A stretch of DNA of 64,000 nucleotides from Streptomyces sp. NBC_01294 (GCF_035917235.1 NZ_CP108423.1:6229501-6293500); one strand, 5' to 3'. Counted from the stretch's first letter, positions 1 through 10,799 are shown. The notes: a model not told the origin generated them from the sequence alone. Program-made: numbers and translations.

Positions 1-1502
1 CGCAGGTCGTCCTTGCGGATCACCAGACCGCGCCCGTTGCGGCCGCGCGCCTTCTGGTGCGGGGCGGCCGCGTGCACGGTGGCCGCCAGGTGCAGCTTCG
101 TGAGGTGGCCGCGGGGGCGCTGGGCGCCGGTGGTCCGGCCGTGGGCGGTGCGGGCGCGCGAACGCCGTCCGGCCGCGCCCTCGCCGAGCCCCGGCACGCT
201 CAGCATCTTGGTACGGAACGGCTCGGCGGCCCGTACGGCGGCCTGTTCGGGCCCGCCGGCCTCCTGCGCGGAGGGCTGCGGGGCCTCGGGGGCGTCCGAG
301 GGGGCCTCGGTGGTCTCGGCGGGCTCGGCCGGGGCGTTCGCGTCCTGCGGGCCGCCGCCCTGCGGGGGCACCCCGCCGCCGCCGTCGGGGCCGTCGCCGT
401 CGCCGTCGCCGTCACCATCCGGGCCCTCGGGGTCCGGGTTCGGGTCCGGGTCGGGCTCCGGCTCCGGGTCGGGCTCGCGCTCCGGCTCCTCGTCGGGGAA
501 CTGGTCGAGGATCTCGTCCAGCCGGTCCTCGTCCAGGCCCGGCGCGTCGAAGGGATTGCGGCGCCGGCGGTGGGGGAGGGCCAGCAGCGCGGCCTGCCGC
601 ACGTCCTCCTTCAGCACGGCGCTCCGCCCGGCCCAGGCGGCCAGGGCGGTCGCGGTCCGCGCCATCACGATGTCGGCCCGCATGCCGTCGACCTCGAAGC
701 CGGCGCAGGTCGCGGCGATCTGCAGCAGCGCGGTGTCCCCGAGCCGGACCTGCGGGAGCAGCGCCCGCGCGGCCACCACCCGGGCACGGACCTCGTTCTC
801 GTCACCGGCCCAGCGGTCGGCGAAGCCCGCGGGATCGTCCTCGTACGCGAGCCGGCGGCGCACCACCTCGACCCGCAGGGCGGGCTCGCGGGAGGCGGCG
901 ACCTCGACGGTCAGCCCGAAGCGGTCGAGCAGCTGCGGCCGCAGCTCGCCCTCCTCGGGGTTCATCGTGCCGACGAGCAGGAAGCGGGCGGCGTGGCGTA
1001 CGGAGACGCCCTCGCGCTCCACGTACGAGGCGCCCATCGCCGCGGCGTCGAGCAGCAGGTCGATCAGGTGGTCGTGGAGGAGGTTGACCTCGTCGACGTA
1101 GAGGATCCCGCGGTGGGCGTCCGCGAGCAGCCCGGGCTCGAAGGCCTTCACGCCTTCGGCGAGGGCCCGTTCGATGTCGAGGGCGCCGACGAGGCGGTCC
1201 TCGGAGGCGCCGACGGGCAGCTCCACCATGCGGGCGGGCCGGGCGCCGCCGGGGCCGGGCTCGTGCGGGCCGTCCGGGCAGGCCGGGTCCGGCGCGCCGG
1301 GCGCGCAGGAGAACCGGCACCCGGGTACGACGTCGACCTGCGGCAGCAGGGTCGACAGCGCGCGCACGGCGGTGGACTTGGCGGTCCCCTTCTCGCCGCG
1401 CACGAGCACACCACCGACCGCGGGGCTCACGGCGTTGAGCAGGAGCGCCAGCCGCAGGTCGGTCTGGCCGACCACTGCGGTGAACGGATAGGGCGTGCTC
1501 AT
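1..1502 (-). CDS. Putative cobaltochelatase/magnesium chelatase ChlI-ChlD type subunit (3' end beyond window)
   Basis: AAA+ chelatase subunit expected to power insertion of cobalt (or magnesium) into a tetrapyrrole in the cytoplasm. The reading frame is open to the window edge, so about 500 residues are visible and the C-terminus is missing. Residues 36-43 are a Walker A loop (GEKGTAKS), followed by a Walker B/Mg-chelatase motif [10 protein letters not shown] and the arginine-finger/sensor segment [27 protein letters not shown]. After about residue 330 comes a long acidic Asp/Glu/Pro/Gly-rich linker, the usual spacer before a VWA domain, which should lie outside the window. The ATG at 1502 is chosen because AAGGAG lies ten bases upstream. 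It is transcribed in the same direction as cobQ and cbiB but separated from cobQ by 274 bp of repeat-rich DNA, so it may have its own promoter. The cobalamin neighbours favour cobalt as the metal; this is inferred. Confidence 0.85.
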   Translation of the reverse strand, partial: MSTPYPFTAVVGQTDLRLALLLNAVSPAVGGVLVRGEKGTAKSTAVRALSTLLPQVDVVPGCRFSCAPGAPDPACPDGPHEPGPGGARPARMVELPVGASEDRLVGALDIERALAEGVKAFEPGLLADAHRGILYVDEVNLLHDHLIDLLLDAAAMGASYVEREGVSVRHAARFLLVGTMNPEEGELRPQLLDRFGLTVEVAASREPALRVEVVRRRLAYEDDPAGFADRWAGDENEVRARVVAARALLPQVRLGDTALLQIAATCAGFEVDGMRADIVMARTATALAAWAGRSAVLKEDVRQAALLALPHRRRRNPFDAPGLDEDRLDEILDQFPDEEPEREPDPEPEPDPDPNPDPEGPDGDGDGDGDGPDGGGGVPPQGGGPQDANAPAEPAETTEAPSDAPEAPQPSAQEAGGPEQAAVRAAEPFRTKMLSVPGLGEGAAGRRSRARTAHGRTTGAQRPRGHLTKLHLAATVHAAAPHQKARGRNGRGLVIRKDDL

Positions 1503-1684
1503 GTGTTGCTCACTCCTTGGATGCGGACCGTGGCAGGGGCCTGGCCGGATGCTCTGCGCGGAGCCGTGGGCGAGTGCGGCGCCGTCGCCGGGGCCCCGTC
1601 CCGGACCCCGCGCCTCAAACGCCGGCGAGGCTGGAAGACCGGGGCTCCGCCCCGCGCCCCGCGCCTCAGGCGAGGCTGGTTGTC

Positions 1685-1755
1685 GAGCCCCGCCGGCGAT
1701 TGAGGCGCGGGTCCGGGCAGGGCCCGGGAAACGGAGAAAGGGCGGGTAGGGGAAC
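1685..1755. repeat. Dispersed GC-rich intergenic repeat, copy 1
   Basis: The 1503-1776 gap between cobQ and the chelatase gene holds no gene. It contains several short units of the type CCGGCG(T/A)TTGAGGCGCGGG and their reverse complements. The segment 1685-1755 is close to 90 percent identical by eye to 51158-51228, including flanking GGGTCCGGGCAG and AACGGAG-AAGGGCGGG blocks. Related shorter copies lie near 14125-14155 and 61089-61154. The units can fold into hairpins and could act as terminators or mRNA stabilisers, but their role is not shown by the sequence. Confidence 0.65.
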
Positions 1756-1776
1756 AGCCCCGCAGGGCGCGGCCCC

Positions 1777-3297
1777 TCACGGCGCGCCCGGTGGGAGGAA
1801 GGGGAGGCCCGACGGGGCGCCGGCCTCGATCAGCCGCAGCAGCGCATCCGTGTCCGCGTGCTCCTCGATCAGGTCGCCCAGCAGGTCGAGCTGCTGCTCG
1901 CGCAGCGCCTCGAACGACGTGTCCGGCGCCGGCACGAACCGCCGCCCCGCCGCCGCCGCGACCTCCCGCAGGAACGCCCGGCGGAAGCCGTCCGACTCCA
2001 GCGAGCCGTGCCAGTGGGTGCCCCACACCGATCCGACGCGGCAGCCGTCGAGGAAGGGCTCCCCGCCCAGGACCTGCGCGACCCCGTGGTGGATCTCGTA
2101 GCCCGTCACGGCCTCGCCCAGCGCCGAGCCCACCGGCCGGGCCAGGGTCTTCTCCGGCGCGAAGCGCACCCGTACGGGCAGCAGCCCGAGGCCGTCCACC
2201 GCCCCGGCCCGCGATTCGACCTCGTCCTCGATGTGCTCGCCCAGAACCTGGAACCCGCCGCAGATACCCAGGACCGGCCGCCCCTCGGAGGCCCGCCGCG
2301 CCAGCGCGTCCGCGAGTCCGCGTTCGCGCAGCCACGCCAGTGCCTTCACCGTGCCCCGGGTGCCGGGGACGACGACCAGGTCCGCGTCGGCCAGTTCCTC
2401 GGCCCGGTCCACGAACCGCACCACGACCCCCGGCTCCGCCGCGAGCGCGTCGACGTCCGTGAAGTTCGACATCAGCGGCACCGCGCACACGGCGACCCGC
2501 AGCACGTCCTCGCCCACGGGCGGCGCCACCACGGATTCCCGTACCGCGCCCCGCAGGGAGACCCGCAGGCCGTCCTCTTCGTCGATGCCCAGCCCGTGCC
2601 GGAACGGCAGCACCCCGTAGGTCGCCCGCCCGGTCAGGCCGCGCAGCATCTCCATGCCCGGCTCCAGCAGCGACACGTCGCCGCGGAACTTGTTGACCAT
2701 GTACCCCGCGATCAGCGACTGGTCCTCGGGGGAGAGCAGTGCGGTCGTCCCGAAGAAGGACGCGAAGACCCCGCCCCGGTCGATGTCGCCCACCACGACC
2801 ACCGGGAACCGCGCGGCCCGCGCGATCCCCATGTTCACGATGTCGGTCCGGCGCAGGTTGATCTCGGCCGGACTCCCCGCTCCCTCGCAGATCACGGCGT
2901 CATACGTGCCCCGCAGCTGCTCCAGGCAGTCCGTGACGATGCCGAGCAGCTGCTCCTGGCGCCCGCCGTGGTAGCCGCGCGCGCTCATCTCGCCCACGGG
3001 CTTTCCCAGCAGCACCACCTGGCTGCTGCGGTCGCTGCCGGGCTTGAGCAGCACCGGGTTCATCAGCGCCGTCGGCTCCACGCGGGCCGCCTGGGCCTGC
3101 ATCGCCTGGGCGCGCCCGATCTCGGCGCCCTCCCGCGTGACGAACGAGTTCAGCGACATGTTCTGCGCCTTGAAGGGCGCCACCTTCACGCCTTGGCGGC
3201 TCAGCCAGCGGCAGATGCCCGCCGTGACCACGCTCTTGCCGGCGTCCGACGTGGTGCCCGCGACCAGCAGACCGCCGCCGCGCTTCGCGCCGCTCAT
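1777..3297 (-). CDS. cobQ: Cobyric acid synthase (adenosylcobyric acid synthase)
   Basis: Glutamine-dependent amidotransferase that amidates side chains b, d, e and g of adenosylcobyrinic acid a,c-diamide in cobalamin biosynthesis (cytoplasmic). The 506-residue length is normal. The N-terminal dethiobiotin-synthetase-like ATPase domain has the P-loop GTTSDAGKS at residues 14-22 followed by [11 protein letters not shown]. The C-terminal type-1 glutamine amidotransferase domain carries [12 protein letters not shown] with the nucleophilic Cys, and a later YEIHHG with the catalytic-type His. The ATG at 3297 overlaps the stop of the upstream cbiB gene by four bases (ATGA), which indicates translational coupling. 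The long in-frame extension upstream is the other-frame shadow of cbiB. Expected to be controlled by the riboswitch ahead of cbiB. Confidence 0.96.
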   Translation of the reverse strand: MSGAKRGGGLLVAGTTSDAGKSVVTAGICRWLSRQGVKVAPFKAQNMSLNSFVTREGAEIGRAQAMQAQAARVEPTALMNPVLLKPGSDRSSQVVLLGKPVGEMSARGYHGGRQEQLLGIVTDCLEQLRGTYDAVICEGAGSPAEINLRRTDIVNMGIARAARFPVVVVGDIDRGGVFASFFGTTALLSPEDQSLIAGYMVNKFRGDVSLLEPGMEMLRGLTGRATYGVLPFRHGLGIDEEDGLRVSLRGAVRESVVAPPVGEDVLRVAVCAVPLMSNFTDVDALAAEPGVVVRFVDRAEELADADLVVVPGTRGTVKALAWLRERGLADALARRASEGRPVLGICGGFQVLGEHIEDEVESRAGAVDGLGLLPVRVRFAPEKTLARPVGSALGEAVTGYEIHHGVAQVLGGEPFLDGCRVGSVWGTHWHGSLESDGFRRAFLREVAAAAGRRFVPAPDTSFEALREQQLDLLGDLIEEHADTDALLRLIEAGAPSGLPFLPPGAP

Positions 3298-4271
3298 GCG
3301 CGCCGCCCTCTCTTGGTCGTACGGGGGATCAGCAGTCGGGAGACCAGCAGCCGGGCGGCCACACAGGTCCCCAGGGCCAGCCAGGTCACCTGCTGCGACA
3401 GCCGGACCGCCCGCTCGATGTCCGCGACCTCCACCGGCCGCCCCTTCTCGCCGTTCAGCACGGCACGGTGCTCGACCCGGCCGCCGTACGCCAGGGTCCC
3501 GCCCAGTCTGACGCCGAGCGCCCCGGCGAAGGAGGCCTCGACGGGTCCGGCGTTCGGGCTGGGGTGCGCGGCGGCGTCCGAGCGCCAGGCCCGTACGGCT
3601 CCCCGCCGGTCGGGTCCGGCCAGTACGGCGGCGGCCGCCGTCAGCCGGGCCCCAGGCCAGCCCGCCAGGTCGTCGAGCCGGGCGGAGGCCCAGCCGTAGC
3701 GCAGGTAGCGGGGGGACTTGTGGCCGACCATCGCGTCCAGGGTGTTCACGGCGCGGAAGGCCAGCAGGCCCGGGACGCCGGCGACGGCGCCCCACACCAG
3801 GGCCCCGACGACCGCGTCGGAGGTGTTCTCGGCGACGGACTCCACGACCGCGCGGGCCATCTGCTGCCCGTCCAGGGCTTGCGGGTCGCGCCCGCACAGG
3901 TGGGGCAGCCGCTCCCGGGCCACCTCGGTGTCCCCTGCGGCGAGCGCCCCGCCGATGGCGCGGGCCTCGCGGCCCAGCGAGGTGCCGCCCACGACGGCCC
4001 AGGTGGCGGCGGCGGTCAGGGTGATACGGGCGGCAGCGGGCCGGGAGCGCACGGCGCGGGCGCCCAGCGCACCGACGGCGGCCGCGCCCCCGGCGCACAC
4101 CAGGGTGTGCAGGAGGCCCCGGGCGCGGTCGTCGCGCCACAGGGAGCGCTCGACGGCGGCGGCGGCCCGCCCGAAGGCGGCCACGGGGTGCCCTCGGCGG
4201 GGATCACCGAGGATCCGGTCGCCGATCAGGCCCGCCGTGGCGCCGTACGCGAACACGCGATCGGCACGCAT
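3294..4271 (-). CDS. cbiB: Adenosylcobinamide-phosphate synthase CbiB/CobD, membrane protein
   Basis: Membrane enzyme that attaches the aminopropanol (phosphate) arm to adenosylcobyric acid, the step after CobQ. The 325-residue protein starts [19 protein letters not shown] and has the family motifs GHPVAAFGR near the N-terminus, [18 protein letters not shown] in the middle, and several hydrophobic spans. It ends in an arginine-rich tail. ATG at 4271 is preferred over upstream in-frame starts because those would run into the riboswitch. It is the first gene of a cbiB-cobQ operon, and its stop overlaps the cobQ start. The 5' leader holds a cobalamin riboswitch, so expression is expected to fall when adenosylcobalamin is abundant. 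Confidence 0.94.
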   Translation of the reverse strand: MRADRVFAYGATAGLIGDRILGDPRRGHPVAAFGRAAAAVERSLWRDDRARGLLHTLVCAGGAAAVGALGARAVRSRPAAARITLTAAATWAVVGGTSLGREARAIGGALAAGDTEVARERLPHLCGRDPQALDGQQMARAVVESVAENTSDAVVGALVWGAVAGVPGLLAFRAVNTLDAMVGHKSPRYLRYGWASARLDDLAGWPGARLTAAAAVLAGPDRRGAVRAWRSDAAAHPSPNAGPVEASFAGALGVRLGGTLAYGGRVEHRAVLNGEKGRPVEVADIERAVRLSQQVTWLALGTCVAARLLVSRLLIPRTTKRGRRA

Positions 4272-4311
4272 GGTGGCAGGTATGTCCTCACTCAGGGTCC
4301 GCGCCCTGGTT

Positions 4312-4445
4312 CGACGTGTCCGGCGGCGAGAGTTCCTGGCTCCCGGGACGCACGCGCGGCGTGCGCTCCCCGGTGACAGTGGCGGGACCGCGCCGGATTC
4401 GCACCGGACTTCCTCTCCATGCCGCCGTATTGGCTCGGGCAGTCC
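4312..4445 (-). promoter_or_regulatory. Cobalamin riboswitch in the cbiB-cobQ leader
   Basis: Read on the minus strand, the leader shows the conserved order of a cobalamin aptamer: GGAAGTCCGGTGCGAATCC (complement of about 4395-4413), CCCGCCACTGTC (complement of about 4375-4386) and the B12 box GGAGCCAGGAACT (complement of about 4331-4343). These match the class core GGTGCGAATCC, GCCACTG and AGCCAGGA. The aptamer ends about 40 nt before the cbiB start. In GC-rich actinobacteria such elements usually act by sequestering the ribosome binding site. The exact 5' and 3' edges given are approximate. Confidence 0.93.
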
Positions 4446-4513
4446 ACCACGCACCGAGAACGCCCGTCAACTCGCCGTTGACCTGCGGCGCTGCAGGGGC
4501 GGGAGATGCGAAA

Positions 4514-4542
4514 GCTCCCCCCGGGAGAAACCCGGAGGGAGC
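4514..4542 (-). terminator. Rho-independent-like terminator after the phosphate transporter operon
   Basis: On the minus strand a 12-bp GC-rich stem, GCTCCCTCCGGG pairing with CCCGGGGGGAGC (one wobble), encloses the loop TTTCT. It lies about 30 bp past the stop of the 73-residue gene and separates it from the cobalamin riboswitch. Confidence 0.75.
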
Positions 4543-4573
4543 CTTCGCGCCCGGCCCGCCGTACGGCGGGGGA

Positions 4574-4795
4574 TCAGGCGACGATCAGGTAGATCCCGTA
4601 CGTCACGGCGGCCGCGACGAGCGTGAAGCAGAGGTACGCGCCGCTGCGGGCCAGGGTGGCGGCGCCGCCCTGCTCGGTCGCGGCCTCGTGCTTGGACAGG
4701 CCCATCAGGCCCAGCGTGAACAGGGCCACGAGGGCGACGGTGGCGAAGAGGCTGACCCCGAAGACGGAGCCGAGCGCTTCCCAGTCGATCTTCAT
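4574..4795 (-). CDS. Small membrane protein linked to the phosphate transporter
   Basis: A 73-residue protein of unknown function starting MKIDWEALGSVFGVSLFATVAL. It has two predicted transmembrane spans, about residues 9-31 and 49-71, separated by a short polar loop (SKHEAATEQGG). It follows the PiT-type transporter gene on the same strand with a 26-bp gap and precedes a strong terminator, so the two probably form an operon under the same PHO box. A role as transporter accessory subunit is an inference from position only. The Shine-Dalgarno sequence is weak. Confidence 0.8.
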   Translation of the reverse strand: MKIDWEALGSVFGVSLFATVALVALFTLGLMGLSKHEAATEQGGAATLARSGAYLCFTLVAAAVTYGIYLIVA

Positions 4796-4821
4796 ACTGC
4801 CGTTTCCTCTGTGTGTCTCGG

Positions 4822-6111
<1,290 letters not shown>

Positions 6112-6158
6112 TTACCCAGGCTTCTGTTTGACGTCAGTGGCTCGGCGACCGTAGGCAA

Positions 6159-6180
6159 CCTGGGTGAACGGAAGGTGAAC
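6159..6180 (-). promoter_or_regulatory. PHO box (PhoP binding site) upstream of pit
   Basis: The minus strand reads two adjacent 11-bp direct repeats, GTTCACCTTCC and GTTCACCCAGG, followed by a weaker third unit beginning TTGCCTACGG. This matches the Streptomyces PHO-box direct repeat unit GTTCACC. It lies about 50 bp before the pit start codon. The remaining 6181-6420 stretch toward the divergent hydrolase gene shows no gene. Confidence 0.85.
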
Positions 6181-6420
6181 TGGCGCGGGCGGAGCGGTGT
6201 ACGGGCACGGGGCCCCATCGCGACATTCGTCCTGATTCTGTCGTAGAAATCAGCATTAATGCACGTCAAAGCCGGGTGAATGAACCCCTCCGGGTGGCCC
6301 GGCGCCGCATCCGGCCCTGCGCCCGGAGCCCCTGAAGAGACCTAGATCACCCCTCTCCCGGCGCTGGCGGAGGGATCCCCTCCGGTGGCCCGCCCGAGCC
6401 CGGGCGCAGACACTGGAGCG

Positions 6421-7551
6421 GTGCGAACCGCGACAGCGACGGCAGCAGCCGTCACCACCGCTCTCCTGGGCGCCGGCGCGGCCGCCGTCGCGGTCGGCCG
6501 GTACGCCGCCGACGCGGCCCTGCGGCCCGAACCCGGCCGTCCGCTCCCCGGCGGGCCGCGGCTGAGCATCCACTCCACCGCCCCCGGCCGGGTCGCGCTG
6601 ACCCGCTCGCTCACCTCCCTGCGCCCCGGTACGTACGGCCTGGTCGCGCCGGGCGTGCACGCCGTCGTCGGGCCCGTGCTCCCGGACGCCGAGCACGACC
6701 CGGACACCGTCGTACGGGAGCTCCTCTCCGTCACCCACGGCACCCTCGCCCCCGGGACCCGGGTCACCCTCACCCCCCAGGTGTACGTCGGCGACCCCCG
6801 CACCGCCCTCGGGCTCGACCACGCCGACGTGGACGTCCCCGGAGAGCTCGGCGCGCTCCCCGCCTGGTTCCTGCCCGGGGTCCGGGACACCTGGGTGATC
6901 ACCGTGCACGGGCTCGGCGGCAGCCGCGAGCACCCGATGGTGGTCATGCCCTTCCTGCACCGCCACCGGCTGCCCGTCCTGGACCTCGGCTACCGCGGCG
7001 ACCTCGGCGCCCCCGCCTCCCCGGACGGCCTCGGCCACCTCGGCGAATCGGAGTGGCGGGACCTGGACGCCGCCATCCGCTACGCCGTGCGCTACGGCGC
7101 CCGGCGCGTGGTCCTGCACGGCTGGTCCACCGGCGCCGCCATGGCCCTGCACGCCGCCGAGCGCTCGGCGCTGGCCGACCGGATCTCCGGGCTGGTGCTG
7201 GACTCGCCGGTACTCGACTGGCACACCACCCTGCGCGGGCTCGCCGCGGCCCGCCGTACCCCGGCCGTGGTGCTGCCGCTGGCGGTCCGGGCCGCCGAGG
7301 GCCGCGCGGGACTGCGCGCCGACCACCGGCCGCCGGGCGCGGACCCCGGCGCGCTGCGCGTCCCCGTACTGATCTTCCACGGCCCGGACGACTCGCTCGC
7401 CCCCTGGGGCCCCTCCCGCAGGCTGGCCGCGGCCCGCCCCGATCTCGTCACCCTGCACACCGTGCCCGGAGCCGGGCACGGTGCGATGTGGAACGCCGGC
7501 CCGGCCGGATACGAGGAGGCCCTGCGCCGCTTCCTCACCCCCCTCATGTGA
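6421..7551 (+). CDS. Alpha/beta hydrolase with N-terminal membrane segment
   Basis: A 376-residue alpha/beta hydrolase of unknown substrate. Residues 1-25 after the GTG start form a hydrophobic signal or anchor (TAAAVTTALLGAGAAAVAVG), so the catalytic part is probably outside the membrane or surface-anchored. The fold markers are the oxyanion region TVHGLGGSREHP, the nucleophile elbow HGWSTGAA (Ser), an acid in IFHGPDDSLAP and the terminal catalytic His in GAGHGAMW. GTG 6421 is chosen because the hydrophobic segment starts right there; an in-frame upstream start at 6385 would add a polar 12-residue leader. It is divergent from the pit gene. Confidence 0.82.
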   Translation: MRTATATAAAVTTALLGAGAAAVAVGRYAADAALRPEPGRPLPGGPRLSIHSTAPGRVALTRSLTSLRPGTYGLVAPGVHAVVGPVLPDAEHDPDTVVRELLSVTHGTLAPGTRVTLTPQVYVGDPRTALGLDHADVDVPGELGALPAWFLPGVRDTWVITVHGLGGSREHPMVVMPFLHRHRLPVLDLGYRGDLGAPASPDGLGHLGESEWRDLDAAIRYAVRYGARRVVLHGWSTGAAMALHAAERSALADRISGLVLDSPVLDWHTTLRGLAAARRTPAVVLPLAVRAAEGRAGLRADHRPPGADPGALRVPVLIFHGPDDSLAPWGPSRRLAAARPDLVTLHTVPGAGHGAMWNAGPAGYEEALRRFLTPLM

Positions 7552-7694
7552 GCCTCATGTGAGCGCCCGTCATGTGAAGGCCGTGTGACGGACCGGGTCC
7601 TGCGGGCGTGTTGTCCCGGTCTGCACCACGGGCGATCGGCGGCAAGCGTTCATTCCGTTTGGGCTTTCGGCCAGTGACGGGCGAGACTGCTTCC

Positions 7695-9218
7695 GTGACG
7701 TCCCGAAAGCCTGATGAGCAGTTGGCTCGCGACTCCAGACTCCGACTCGTCTCCCCGCGGTCGGTCGCCGCGGCCCGCAAGGCGGTGACCGACCGGCGTA
7801 CCCGTCCCGCCCCGCGCCCCCCGGCGGGCACGCCCGCCACGGCCGACCTCGCGAACCGGGCCCGGGCCTCGCTCGCCGATGCCGTACGCCTGACCCGCTG
7901 GGCCGAGCGCAACCTCGGCGCCGGAGACGGCGGCCGGCCCGCCCCCACGGGCGCCCTGGCGCCCTCCGACGTCGAACGCGCCGCCGCGGAACTGGGCCTG
8001 ACGCACGGCCAGATCCGGGTCGGCTGGGACCGGGCCCGCCTCGCCGGCCTGGTCGAGGTGCACGGCGGCCACGCCCGGCCGGGCTGGCGGCTGCGCGCAT
8101 GGGACCGCGACGACACCGCCGTCCTGCGCGGCTGGGTCGCCCTCTTCGACGCCTGGTCGCTGGTCCACCCCGCCCCCGCCGACATCGCCCCCGCGGCCGT
8201 CGCCGAGGTCGTCGAGGCGATGCCCCAGCTCCTCTCCCTGCTCCAGCTCTCCGCGGGCGCGGTGACCGTCCCCGACCTGCTCGACCTGCTGGGCCAGCGC
8301 GTCACCGAGCTGCGCGACGAGCGGTGCGAGATCCCCTACGACGCGGAGCCCGCGGCCGAGGGAACGGCCCCCGACGCCGAACCGGGAGCCCCGGCCGAAC
8401 CGGAAGACCCGGCCGAACCCGAAAACCCGGCTCCCGCCGAGCAGGGAGCCCTCGCCGAACCGTCCGCGGTCCCCGGTTCCGCCGAGGCCCGTCCCGTCCC
8501 GCTCGCCCGGCTGCTGCGCTGGGCCCTCGGCGGTCTCGCCGCCGTGGACGCCGTCACCCTCGGCCCAGCCCGGGCCACGCTCACCCCGCTCGGCAGCTGG
8601 GCCGTCTGGGTCAAGCTGGAGCAGATCTGCGTCGCGGCGCAGAGCCCCGCCGGGAACATCGAGCAGTCCGCCGCCGCCATGCTGCACGGCTGCGCGCGGC
8701 TCACCCCCGGTCCGGCCCGCGCCGAGTACCAGGCCTGGCTCGCCGCCCGGCCCGTCGGCCACGCCGTGGCCGAGCTCCTGCAGGCGGCCCGCGGCGAGGA
8801 CGCCCTGCTGCGCGGCCTCGCCTTCGAGGCGCTGCGCGTGGTCGGCGCCCCCGCCGAGCCCGAGGTGCGCGCCGCCGTACGCGAGCCCGCCCTGCGCCCC
8901 TACGCCCTGCTCTGGCTCGCCGAGCACGACGGGATCGACCCCGACGAGGCGCAGGACGTGCTCACCGCGGAGGAGTCGACCTGGCTCTGGGTGGACACCG
9001 CGGCCGCCATCGCCGACCACGGCGAGGCCGACCTGCTGGCCCGCCACCTGGACTCGGCCGTGCGGACGACCGTCCCCCGGCTGCTGGACGAGGTCCGCGC
9101 GGTCGGTCATCCGCGCACCGTGCAGGTCCTGGTCGCACTGGCCGCGGCCCACCCCGACCCGGCCCTGGCCAAGGCGGTCCGCCGGGCCGCCTTCCAGGTC
9201 CACACCGGCGGCGCCTGA
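7695..9218 (+). CDS. Conserved hypothetical protein with winged-helix-like N-terminus
   Basis: A 507-residue protein not assigned to a known family. Starting at GTG 7695 (MTSRKPDEQL), the N-terminal 150 residues include DVERAAAELGLTHGQIRVGWDRARLAGLVEVHGG, which looks like a winged-helix module. A middle segment around residues 215-265 is a Pro/Ala/Glu linker (repeats of the type EPEDPAEPENPAPAEQG). The C-terminal 200 residues are alpha-helical with HEAT-like character (ALLRGLAFEALRVVG, LLDEVRAVGHPRTVQVLVALAAAHPDPALAKAVRR). A start at 7608 would be possible but lies in poorly coding-like sequence. No signal peptide or membrane span. Function unknown; a regulatory or scaffold role is only a guess. 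Confidence 0.75.
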   Translation: MTSRKPDEQLARDSRLRLVSPRSVAAARKAVTDRRTRPAPRPPAGTPATADLANRARASLADAVRLTRWAERNLGAGDGGRPAPTGALAPSDVERAAAELGLTHGQIRVGWDRARLAGLVEVHGGHARPGWRLRAWDRDDTAVLRGWVALFDAWSLVHPAPADIAPAAVAEVVEAMPQLLSLLQLSAGAVTVPDLLDLLGQRVTELRDERCEIPYDAEPAAEGTAPDAEPGAPAEPEDPAEPENPAPAEQGALAEPSAVPGSAEARPVPLARLLRWALGGLAAVDAVTLGPARATLTPLGSWAVWVKLEQICVAAQSPAGNIEQSAAAMLHGCARLTPGPARAEYQAWLAARPVGHAVAELLQAARGEDALLRGLAFEALRVVGAPAEPEVRAAVREPALRPYALLWLAEHDGIDPDEAQDVLTAEESTWLWVDTAAAIADHGEADLLARHLDSAVRTTVPRLLDEVRAVGHPRTVQVLVALAAAHPDPALAKAVRRAAFQVHTGGA

Positions 9219-9251
9219 CGCCCGCGCTACGCGCGTACGCGCCGCGGGTCT

Positions 9252-9647
9252 TCAGACCTGCGGCGCGTACGTCCCGAAGCTCCAGATGTTGCCCTCGCCG
9301 TCCCGGGCCATGTAGTCGCGGGAGCCGTAGTCCTGGTCGGTGGGCTCCATCAGGATCTCCACGCCGTGCTCCACGGCCCGCCGGTGGTGGGCGTCCACGT
9401 CGTCGACCACGACATAGACCCCCGAGGGGCCCGCGCCCTCCATGGCCTTGTCGAAGACCCCGCCGGTGCCCTTGCTGCCCAGCATCACCATGCCGTTGCC
9501 GTACGCCAGCTCCGCGTGCGTCACCGAGCCGTTCTCGCCCTCGTACACCGCGACCTGGCTGAACCCGAAGGCCTCGGTCAGCAGCTTGATGGCCGCCTTC
9601 GCGTCGCGGTAGACCAGGGTGGGGCAGATGGACGGAACGCCTGCCAT
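9252..9647 (-). CDS. VOC (glyoxalase/bleomycin-resistance fold) family protein
   Basis: A 131-residue single VOC-domain protein of the PhnB-like type. It has the typical beta-alpha-beta modules: SICPTLVYRDAKAAIKLLTEAFGF, then GVYVVVDDVDAHHRRAVEHGVEIL, then YGSRDYMARDGEGNIWSFGTYAP. Members are metal-dependent lyases, dioxygenases, or drug-binding proteins, and the substrate cannot be read from the sequence. The ATG at 9647 is preferred over the GTG nine bases upstream because GGGAG lies eight bases before it. It is convergent with the preceding hypothetical gene, leaving a 33-bp gap. Confidence 0.87.
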   Translation of the reverse strand: MAGVPSICPTLVYRDAKAAIKLLTEAFGFSQVAVYEGENGSVTHAELAYGNGMVMLGSKGTGGVFDKAMEGAGPSGVYVVVDDVDAHHRRAVEHGVEILMEPTDQDYGSRDYMARDGEGNIWSFGTYAPQV

Positions 9648-9710
9648 GACGATCACTCCCTCTCGTGACGGTGACCCGCGTCACACCAGCATGGCAGGCG
9701 CCGCCGACAG

Positions 9711-10601
9711 TCAGCGGAAGGTGTTGCACTGGGCCATGTCGCCGGTCCGGTAGCCCTGGTAGAACCACTGCTGGCGCTGCTCGGCCGAACCGTGCGTCCA
9801 GGACTCCGGGTTGACCCGGCCCTGGATCTTCTCCTGGATCCGGTCGTCGCCGACCGCGGCCGCCGCGTCCAGCCCGTCCCTGATGTCCTCGTCGGTGAGC
9901 GAGGTGATCAGCGGCCAGCCGGTGGACTCGTCGGGGGTCCTCGTCGCGTGGTGCGCCCACACCCCGGCGTAGCAGTCCGCCTGCAGTTCGACCTTGACGG
10001 CGTTGCTGGCCGCGCCCTGCCGCCCGTCCTGGGCCCGCTGGAGCGTCCCGGTCAGGTTCTGGATGTGGTGCCCGTACTCATGGGCGATGACGTAGGCCTG
10101 GGCGAAGGGGCCGCCGGTCGCGCCGAACTTCGTGCGCAGGTCGTCGTAGAACGCCAGGTCCAGGTAGACCCGCCGGTCGGCGGGACAGTAGAAGGGCCCG
10201 ACCGCCGAGGTGGCCGCCCCGCAGCCGGTGTTCACGCGGTTCTGGAAGAAGAGCGTCGTCGCCGGGCTGTAGGTGCCTCCGCGCCGGGTGAACTCCTGCC
10301 GCCAGAAGTCCTGGGTGCTGTTGACCACCGCCACCAGCCGGCAGTCCTCCCGGGCGTTCGCGTCCCTCCCCTTCTTGCAGGCCTGCTCCACCTGGTTGAG
10401 GGAGGACGAGACGGGCGCCGGCTCCGGGTCGCCGGGGGACAGCCCCAGCTGCTCCGGTCCCACACCGAACAGCAGGCCCATGACCAGCGCGATCAGCCCG
10501 ACGATGCCGCCGCCGATCGTGGCCCGCCCGCCGGGGATGCGGCTGCCGCGCAGATCCTTGACCTCGGACGTGTCCAGATTGGCGTCGTCGTCGAACTGCA
10601 T
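9711..10601 (-). CDS. Membrane-anchored neutral zinc metallopeptidase (YpfJ-like)
   Basis: A 296-residue protein of the neutral zinc metallopeptidase (YpfJ) family. A cytoplasmic acidic N-terminus (MQFDDDANLDTSEVKDLRGS) is followed by one membrane helix around residues 31-50 (GGGIVGLIALVMGLLFGVG). The rest is extracytoplasmic. The zinc site is AYVIAHEYGHHIQNL (HExxH), with a downstream VELQADCYAGVWAHH that provides the third-ligand glutamate region. The end, WTHGSAEQRQQWFYQGY, is typical of the family. The physiological substrate is not known. The DNA immediately upstream (10602-10790) has no gene. Confidence 0.9.
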   Translation of the reverse strand: MQFDDDANLDTSEVKDLRGSRIPGGRATIGGGIVGLIALVMGLLFGVGPEQLGLSPGDPEPAPVSSSLNQVEQACKKGRDANAREDCRLVAVVNSTQDFWRQEFTRRGGTYSPATTLFFQNRVNTGCGAATSAVGPFYCPADRRVYLDLAFYDDLRTKFGATGGPFAQAYVIAHEYGHHIQNLTGTLQRAQDGRQGAASNAVKVELQADCYAGVWAHHATRTPDESTGWPLITSLTDEDIRDGLDAAAAVGDDRIQEKIQGRVNPESWTHGSAEQRQQWFYQGYRTGDMAQCNTFR

Positions 10602-10786
10602 CCCGCACCGCCGTCCATCCGTGGAACCAAGGAGCCACGTCCCCTGCGGCGAGTATCAACCCATTCATTACGATCTGCGCCCCGGCCCTCCGGGGGGATC
10701 CCTGAGCCGAACGAGGGACACGCGCGACCGCCCCCGGGTGTCGCGAGGGCGGACCGGCGGCCCGGAAAGTAGTTGCGCACCCCCGG

Positions 10787-10792
10787 TAGAAT
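10787..10792 (+). promoter_or_regulatory. Candidate -10 element (TAGAAT) of a leaderless transcript
   Basis: TAGAAT sits eight bases before the ATG at 10800, which would put transcription initiation at or next to that ATG. The sequence 17 bp upstream (GGAAAG) is not a canonical HrdB -35 box, so the assignment rests mainly on the -10 match and its position. Confidence 0.4.
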
Positions 10793-10799
10793 GTCTCTC

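Noticed and set aside
13..1703. Long open frames on the plus strand across the chelatase gene
   Set aside because: Low-complexity Ala/Arg/Gly/Ser products with no family match; they are the complement of the AAA+ chelatase gene, which shows real motifs.
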